Origin: Spirochaetales bacterium
GTDB lineage: Bacteria; Spirochaetota; Spirochaetia; SZUA-6; JAFGRV01
NCBI GenBank assembly: GCA_016928415.1
Contig: JAFGKU010000196.1
Span: 1-37,769, forward strand
Reading direction: 5' to 3'
DNA length: 37,769 bases
The notes under the pieces are model-generated. The model saw only the letters and a list, made by a program, of their open reading frames with translations. It was not told where the DNA came from and did not search any database. Both the position numbers and the translations under genes were made by a program. Position 1 is the stretch's first letter. Every line of letters starts with the position of its first letter. This document shows positions 33,659 through 37,769 of this stretch, piece by piece.

Positions 33659-34044
33659 ACAGCGAAAATTTTGACCTGGGAGACATGATTTCCTCTGAAA
33701 TCGATCCGGAAATCAGCCGGATGGGTAACCCTGATTTCAAGAGTATTAAACTGGCAGCCGGACAGAAAAAATTACGGAGGACCGTAATCCGGTATGCAAG
33801 CATAGCCGCCGCCGTCATACTGGCCGCTCTTGTACCAATTATCTACTTTCAAGTCCCGGCACAACAGGCGAATATTCTCATATCTCAATCCAATGCAGAT
33901 TTCATAACGGAAATTACCGACTCGCCGATACTCCTGGAAGAGACGATGGACATATCCGCCGTCAATTCCTGGGACGATGACTCTTCTTACATGGAAGAGG
34001 AGGATATCATACCTGATATTGATTTTACCCTCTATTTCGATTGA
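33655..34044 (+). CDS. Probable membrane anti-sigma factor
   Basis: A 129-residue protein overlapping the sigma gene by 4 nt, with GGAGG upstream. A cytoplasmic N-terminus of about 42 residues is followed by one membrane helix at about 47-66 (YASIAAAVILAALVPIIYF). The rest is a periplasmic, very acidic tail (DDDSSYMEEEDIIPDIDF). It lacks the HxxxCxxC zinc motif of ZAS anti-sigma factors. Position and topology argue for an anti-sigma role, but no conserved sequence proves it. The periplasmic tail could bind the Spy-like protein encoded two genes upstream. Confidence 0.65.
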   Translation: MNSENFDLGDMISSEIDPEISRMGNPDFKSIKLAAGQKKLRRTVIRYASIAAAVILAALVPIIYFQVPAQQANILISQSNADFITEITDSPILLEETMDISAVNSWDDDSSYMEEEDIIPDIDFTLYFD

Positions 34045-34102
34045 TCATTTTTACAATATTTGCGAAAATAAAGTACTATCTCACACATAAAGGGAGGATT
34101 GT

Positions 34103-34867
34103 ATGCCGGTCATTAAGATTATGCCCTGCCTGGACATGAAAAACGGACGCGTTGTCAAGGGGGTCAATTTCATCAACATCAAGGACGCGGGCGATCCGGT
34201 GGAATGCGCGGCCCTGTATCAAAAGGAAGGGGCGGATGAACTGGCCATGCTCGACATCGCCGCCACATTGGAAAACAGGAAAACAAGGATCGAATGGGTA
34301 AAAAATGTTTCACAGGCCATAACCATTCCATTGACGGTGGGCGGCGGCATCGCTTCCCTGGAGGATATTGAACTCATATTCGGCGCGGGCGCGGGCAAGG
34401 TTTCCATCAATACGGCGGCCGTGAAAAACCCGCAGCTGTTGAAGGAAGCGGCCGGTAAATACGGTTCGGACAGGATCACGGTGGCCATTGACGGGAAGAG
34501 AAATTCTCAAATGCCCTCCGGCTTCGAACTGGTCGTCTCCGGCGGCACCAAACCCGTGGGCAGGGACGTGGTGGAATGGGCCCTGGAGTGCGAAAAACTG
34601 GGGGCGGGATCCATCCTCCCCACCAGCATGGACGGCGACGGCACCCAAAAGGGATTTGACCTCGATTTCACCGCCGCCATTTCCAGGGCGGTCAAGGTAC
34701 CCGTCGTGGCTTCGGGCGGTGCAGGGACGCTTGAGCATTTTTATGACGCGGTGGTCAAGGGAGGGGCGCAGATTCTCCTGGCCGCTTCCGTGTTCCATTT
34801 CCGCCTGCTTTCCGTGAGGCAGGTAAAGGAATACCTGAAATCCAGGGGCCTGGAAGTCATTCTGTAG
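34103..34867 (+). CDS. hisF: Imidazole glycerol phosphate synthase, cyclase subunit
   Basis: A 254-residue (beta/alpha)8 barrel that, with the glutaminase HisH, forms imidazole glycerol phosphate and AICAR in histidine synthesis. Both catalytic Asp residues are present, D11 (IMPCLDMKNGRVVKGVNF) and D130 (ITVAIDGK). So are the phosphate-binding blocks LTVGGGI and VVASGGAGT. An AGGGAGGA site precedes the ATG. No other his gene is in the window, so this copy stands alone. Its 3' end overlaps by 11 nt that of the convergent lipase gene. Confidence 0.93.
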   Translation: MPVIKIMPCLDMKNGRVVKGVNFINIKDAGDPVECAALYQKEGADELAMLDIAATLENRKTRIEWVKNVSQAITIPLTVGGGIASLEDIELIFGAGAGKVSINTAAVKNPQLLKEAAGKYGSDRITVAIDGKRNSQMPSGFELVVSGGTKPVGRDVVEWALECEKLGAGSILPTSMDGDGTQKGFDLDFTAAISRAVKVPVVASGGAGTLEHFYDAVVKGGAQILLAASVFHFRLLSVRQVKEYLKSRGLEVIL

Positions 34868-36203
34868 GAGGCAGCGACGCAAGCAGCCTTGCATTCCATA
34901 TATAAAAATCCACCAGACTGTGGAATCCGGACGGTGCGTAATTTACGGGGAAACAGATTCCAATGATGTCAATGTGATCGGTGTCCGGCAGCGTTCCCAG
35001 GAAATTCCACACACCGGGCTCCGGATGTTCCCCGGAATTATTCCACACCACGATCCGGTCATCCGAATCGAGGGTCGGACCGTCCATGGAGCACGTATTG
35101 ACCACACCGTCACTAGGCCACCAGCTTTCATCTAACAAGACTTTCCCCGGCACATTCCTGATATAACGGCCCATGAATTGGGTTCCGTCCCTGATAAAGG
35201 GATTGGTCCAAAATCCCGGGATGCGTGTCCCCTCCGGCCCTGTCTCCGAGGTGTCAGCCGCCCAGGAAAAATAATACACATCGCTAAGCGCGGGCGCCGC
35301 CCTGTTGAGCAGGGCCGCTCCCTCCGGGCTGACGTCGAAAAAGCATCCATCTTCGGTTTCCTGCCAACGCCTGTCCGAAGAAATGCGTGTGGAAAAATCG
35401 AAGAACGACTCCCCGGGATGGGGCCTGATTTCCCATTGGTCGAGTTTAAAATCATAAAAATCTTTTAAACCATTCTCCGAAAGCGCGATTGTGTACGTCC
35501 AGAGCCTTCGGAACCACGGCGAGTCGTAATCGATGTTTTCAACCTGCGATATGCCGTCGTGCGGTGAATTCAATGTGAGGATGGAAAAAATCCAATGCCT
35601 GCCGCCGGCAAACAATGGAGAAAGCGATTCTCCGGCGGCGGCCCGTTCCTCTTCCGATCCCCTTTCAAGCAGGGCGGCCAGAAGCCGGGCCGTCTGTCCT
35701 CCCATGGAATGGCCGATGATATGGATTTTTCGCACGAGCCCCGTGGAAGAGTCGGTCTCTCCCCACAAAGGAAACAGCCCGGGATATGTCCGTCCATACC
35801 TGCTGTGGCCGAAACGGGCCGAATGCACCGTTCCATAATCCACCGTTCCCCCCTTGAGTACGGCATACAGTTCACAGGCACGGTCCCAGTTCGAGGAGAT
35901 GGGGCCCACTGCCGGCGTGAAAACTGAAAATCCGTCTTTGGAAAGTTGTTCCTGGAGATCGGTGAATATTCCCCAGTACCGGACTCCCAGCGCCTCGTCC
36001 CGGCCGAATCCCCCGAAACCGTGAAGAAGCACGATTGGCGTCTGGTTCCTCTGCGGGAAATCAGGCGTAATCCATTGAGGGGCATGATCTGCCGTACTGC
36101 TGGAAACAAGAAAGACGGCGGACAGGCAGACAATCATGCCGCGGATGATATTGAAAAAAACTTCAAGGGCACAGATTCCCGGAACGCGGGATGATTCACG
36201 CAT
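34857..36203 (-). CDS. Exported lipase of the Geobacillus-type family I.5
   Basis: A secreted triacylglycerol lipase, 448 residues from the ATG at 36203, with an N-terminal hydrophobic export signal at about 12-37. An in-frame GTG at 36215 is an alternative start. The alpha/beta-hydrolase core has oxyanion block PIVLLHGFGGFG, nucleophile S166 (IIGHSMGGQTARLL), Asp D365 (WPSDGVVNTCSM) and His H410 (TDHIDIIG). Zinc-site residues of the I.5 lipases are conserved: D107 (SSNWDRACELYA), H127 and H133 (DYGTVHSARFGHSRYGRTYP), D255 (YDFKLDQW). I recall this pattern from Geobacillus enzymes. Those have Ala before the x-Ser-x-Gly; here it is Gly. Its start overlaps the methyltransferase stop by 8 nt. 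An unexpected gene for a spirochaete. Confidence 0.9.
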   Translation of the reverse strand: MRESSRVPGICALEVFFNIIRGMIVCLSAVFLVSSSTADHAPQWITPDFPQRNQTPIVLLHGFGGFGRDEALGVRYWGIFTDLQEQLSKDGFSVFTPAVGPISSNWDRACELYAVLKGGTVDYGTVHSARFGHSRYGRTYPGLFPLWGETDSSTGLVRKIHIIGHSMGGQTARLLAALLERGSEEERAAAGESLSPLFAGGRHWIFSILTLNSPHDGISQVENIDYDSPWFRRLWTYTIALSENGLKDFYDFKLDQWEIRPHPGESFFDFSTRISSDRRWQETEDGCFFDVSPEGAALLNRAAPALSDVYYFSWAADTSETGPEGTRIPGFWTNPFIRDGTQFMGRYIRNVPGKVLLDESWWPSDGVVNTCSMDGPTLDSDDRIVVWNNSGEHPEPGVWNFLGTLPDTDHIDIIGICFPVNYAPSGFHSLVDFYIWNARLLASLPPTE

Positions 36204-36849
36204 CTTTTTTCCCACACCAGATAAAATAATGGTAACTCCTTCCCCTCTCCGTAATATCCTCTATGTGCTGGACCCTTTTTAAAGTAAAGTTTTTCAATAC
36301 CCGCCGTAAGTCATTTATATCCACATACACGTGGGGAATGCCTGCCTCAAGGCCTTCCGTCTTGACGACCGTGCAGTCGTTTATCACCTTGTTCGTCGGG
36401 TTGCTGAACGAGGGGTTGGTCTTGGAATTGAACGTCACGAAAACCTCGCACCCCGGCTTACCGACCCGCTCGATTTCAGTGATCACCTTTTCCAGGCCCT
36501 GCTTGTCCGTATGGTAAATGGAATGAAAGGCAATGATGCCGTCAAAGGTATTATTGGCATAGGGGAGGCTTATCATGTCACCATGATCTATCATTATGTC
36601 GAGGTCCCGGCCTTCGATGGATTTTTTCAATACGGTGAGTCCTTCCTCTGAAAGGTCAAAGGCGTTTACGCTGAAGCCGTTTTCCGCGAAGAAGACAGAG
36701 TTGCGGCCAGTTCCGCAGCCCAGGTCAAGAATTCGTTTAAAGCCCTTTTTTTTCCAGTACGCGAGGACAGAGTACAGTTCGTAGGAGGGCTCGATAAAAA
36801 GTGACTGTTGTGTTTCATCCCATTTCCAGGGTTTGGATACTATGCTCAT
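36196..36849 (-). CDS. Class I SAM-dependent methyltransferase
   Basis: A 217-residue cytoplasmic enzyme with the Rossmann-type SAM fold. Motif I is ILDLGCGTGRNSVFFAENG near 40-58, the acidic end of strand 2 is AFDLSEEG, motif II/III is HGDMISLPYANNTFDGIIAF, and post-motif is IERVGKPGCEVFVTF. The substrate cannot be read from sequence. It has a GAGGAG site, overlaps the zinc-ribbon gene by 4 nt upstream and the lipase gene downstream, so the three are likely one transcript. Confidence 0.88.
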   Translation of the reverse strand: MSIVSKPWKWDETQQSLFIEPSYELYSVLAYWKKKGFKRILDLGCGTGRNSVFFAENGFSVNAFDLSEEGLTVLKKSIEGRDLDIMIDHGDMISLPYANNTFDGIIAFHSIYHTDKQGLEKVITEIERVGKPGCEVFVTFNSKTNPSFSNPTNKVINDCTVVKTEGLEAGIPHVYVDINDLRRVLKNFTLKRVQHIEDITERGRSYHYFIWCGKKDA

Positions 36850-37097
36850 GATCTCCTCTCATGGCATTTTGGACAGACCCGGTCGAAAGAGGTAAGACGA
36901 TACCCGCAATGATGGCAATGGTTATCCGTGCTTCTTTCTAAATCGGTTTTCGCAAGAGGGGGATTTTTCGCGGTGACAAACAGGTTCACGATTATAAGAG
37001 CGGCAAAAACGAGCACCTCAAGGATCAAATACAACGGCAATCCTTCAGCAACGTAAATTAAAACAGCTTTAAAGTAACGCCAATATCCACCATCCAT
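36846..37097 (-). CDS. Small membrane protein with a zinc ribbon
   Basis: An 83-residue protein with one membrane helix at about 20-43 (LPLYLILEVLVFAALIIVNLF) and a C-terminal zinc ribbon with CHHCGYRL and CPKC. Function unknown. The ATG at 37097 makes it overlap the upstream beta-barrel gene by 40 nt, which is long. A start at one of the TTG/GTG codons just after 37058 would remove the overlap and shorten it by about 15 residues. Its stop overlaps the methyltransferase start by 4 nt. Confidence 0.6.
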   Translation of the reverse strand: MDGGYWRYFKAVLIYVAEGLPLYLILEVLVFAALIIVNLFVTAKNPPLAKTDLERSTDNHCHHCGYRLTSFDRVCPKCHERRS

Positions 37098-37769
37098 GAC
37101 GCCATAGCCGATTTGCCCATCACGCTGACCGGAACTTCAAGCGACAGCTCAATGCTATCCATGGGTTTATAGATAATTCCGGGGGCAATCCATAAAGAAT
37201 AACGACTGGTATTGCTAAACGTGATTCCGTTAGATATCTGATCAAAAAAATAATGGAATTGGGCGAGCAAAGTAACTGCCAGGCCATCTGTTACCTGATA
37301 ACCAGGTTTTAATGCCACGGTGATAGAATCCTGTTTAATATTGGTATCACTTTCAAAAACGTATGTGTATATAATTTCACCATAAGCTAACAGGGACCCA
37401 AACGTATTGTCATAAAAGGCCGCAAAATTCAAATACATTGGGGGATTCAGAGAGGTAATATTCTGCAATTGGTACGGGAAGAACAAATCCACATACCCCC
37501 CCAGTCCGATAGAGGAAGTATATTTAATTTCAACCCCGGGCGACCTGATACCGAACATGGCAACTCCGACATAACCTTCATTCAAGTAATAACACCGCGC
37601 TTTGACACCTGCCTGCAGTCCCGGGATAATCCGAAACAGTACCGAGAGGGGAACGGACACCCCTACCGGCAAGGGATTCAGAACAGATGCGGAGAAGTTC
37701 CCCTGATTATTGAAATCACCAAATGGAAATTCAAAATTCAAACCTGTATTTAATTCAATGAAGCTGCTA
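37058..37769 (-). CDS. Outer-membrane beta-barrel protein, 5' end outside the window
   Basis: The frame stays open to the right edge, so the N-terminus and signal peptide are missing; at least 236 residues are visible. The visible part is a run of amphipathic beta-strands with alternating polar and hydrophobic or aromatic residues and Gly/Asn turns (for example SSIGLGGYVDLFFPY, LLAQFHYFFDQISNG). It ends with the terminal strand WMVDIGVTLKLF, which closes on Phe as outer-membrane barrel proteins usually do for BAM recognition. No specific family is recognised. Confidence 0.75.
   Translation of the reverse strand, partial: SSFIELNTGLNFEFPFGDFNNQGNFSASVLNPLPVGVSVPLSVLFRIIPGLQAGVKARCYYLNEGYVGVAMFGIRSPGVEIKYTSSIGLGGYVDLFFPYQLQNITSLNPPMYLNFAAFYDNTFGSLLAYGEIIYTYVFESDTNIKQDSITVALKPGYQVTDGLAVTLLAQFHYFFDQISNGITFSNTSRYSLWIAPGIIYKPMDSIELSLEVPVSVMGKSAMASWMVDIGVTLKLF

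Noticed and set aside
1..37769. tRNA, rRNA or CRISPR array
   Set aside because: No T-loop GGTTCGAATCC-like sequence with matching arms, no rRNA signature and no regularly spaced repeats were found by eye.

Overview
The window looks like chromosome from a free-living or environmental diderm bacterium, most likely a member of the Spirochaetota. The support is indirect. There is a soluble LacI-type sensor fused to a double histidine kinase, a family I associate with spirochaetes. A WG-repeat lipoprotein and several other lipoproteins sit nearby. An integron integrase is present, with a candidate recombination site beyond its 3' end, an arrangement I recall from Treponema. Periplasmic Spy/CpxP-like proteins and an outer-membrane beta-barrel show a two-membrane envelope. 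No rRNA, tRNA or CRISPR array was found, so the taxonomic call is an inference.

Layout. 1-2.3 kb: integron integrase (leftward) with an extra N-terminal domain, a possible attI/attC core beyond its 3' end, and an AT-rich stretch with a small lipoprotein. 2.4-9.6 kb: leftward pair of a giant hybrid histidine kinase followed by a WG-repeat lipoprotein. 9.9-10.6 kb: remnant of a multidomain glycoside hydrolase with a clean terminator. 10.7-16.7 kb: rightward operon lplA, a PNPOx-like stress protein, and pdhA-pdhB-pdhC-lpd. The ligase can attach lipoate to the E2 protein encoded three genes later. 17.0-20.0 kb: glyA-pgi. 20.2-22.7 kb: a CpxP/Spy-like lipoprotein, an OmpR-type regulator and a CpxA-like kinase. 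They are preceded by a perfect 10-bp tandem repeat that could be the regulator's box.

22.7-24.4 kb, on the opposite strand, holds the most unusual gene: a secreted serpin whose reactive-centre loop is interrupted by a complete Hint (intein-like) domain with its predicted catalytic residues in place. 24.5-28.2 kb: cutA, a degenerate receiver-TPR protein, an RNHCP zinc protein, and uvrC preceded by three consecutive palindromes. 28.2-30.4 kb: an SGNH/DUF459 hydrolase from a near-leaderless promoter, convergent with trpS. 30.5-31.3 kb: an inverted-repeat element and a GxxExxY gene whose Shine-Dalgarno site is buried in a long hairpin.

31.4-34.0 kb: a CBM96/DNRLRE lipoprotein, then a second Spy-like periplasmic protein followed by an ECF sigma factor and a probable membrane anti-sigma factor, behind an ECF-type promoter. 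34.1-37.8 kb: an orphan hisF, a lipase closely resembling Geobacillus family I.5 enzymes, a methyltransferase, a small membrane zinc-ribbon protein, and a beta-barrel protein cut by the window edge.

Envelope and secreted-protein quality control is a recurring theme: two Spy-like modules with different regulators, and a serpin with a possible self-processing switch.
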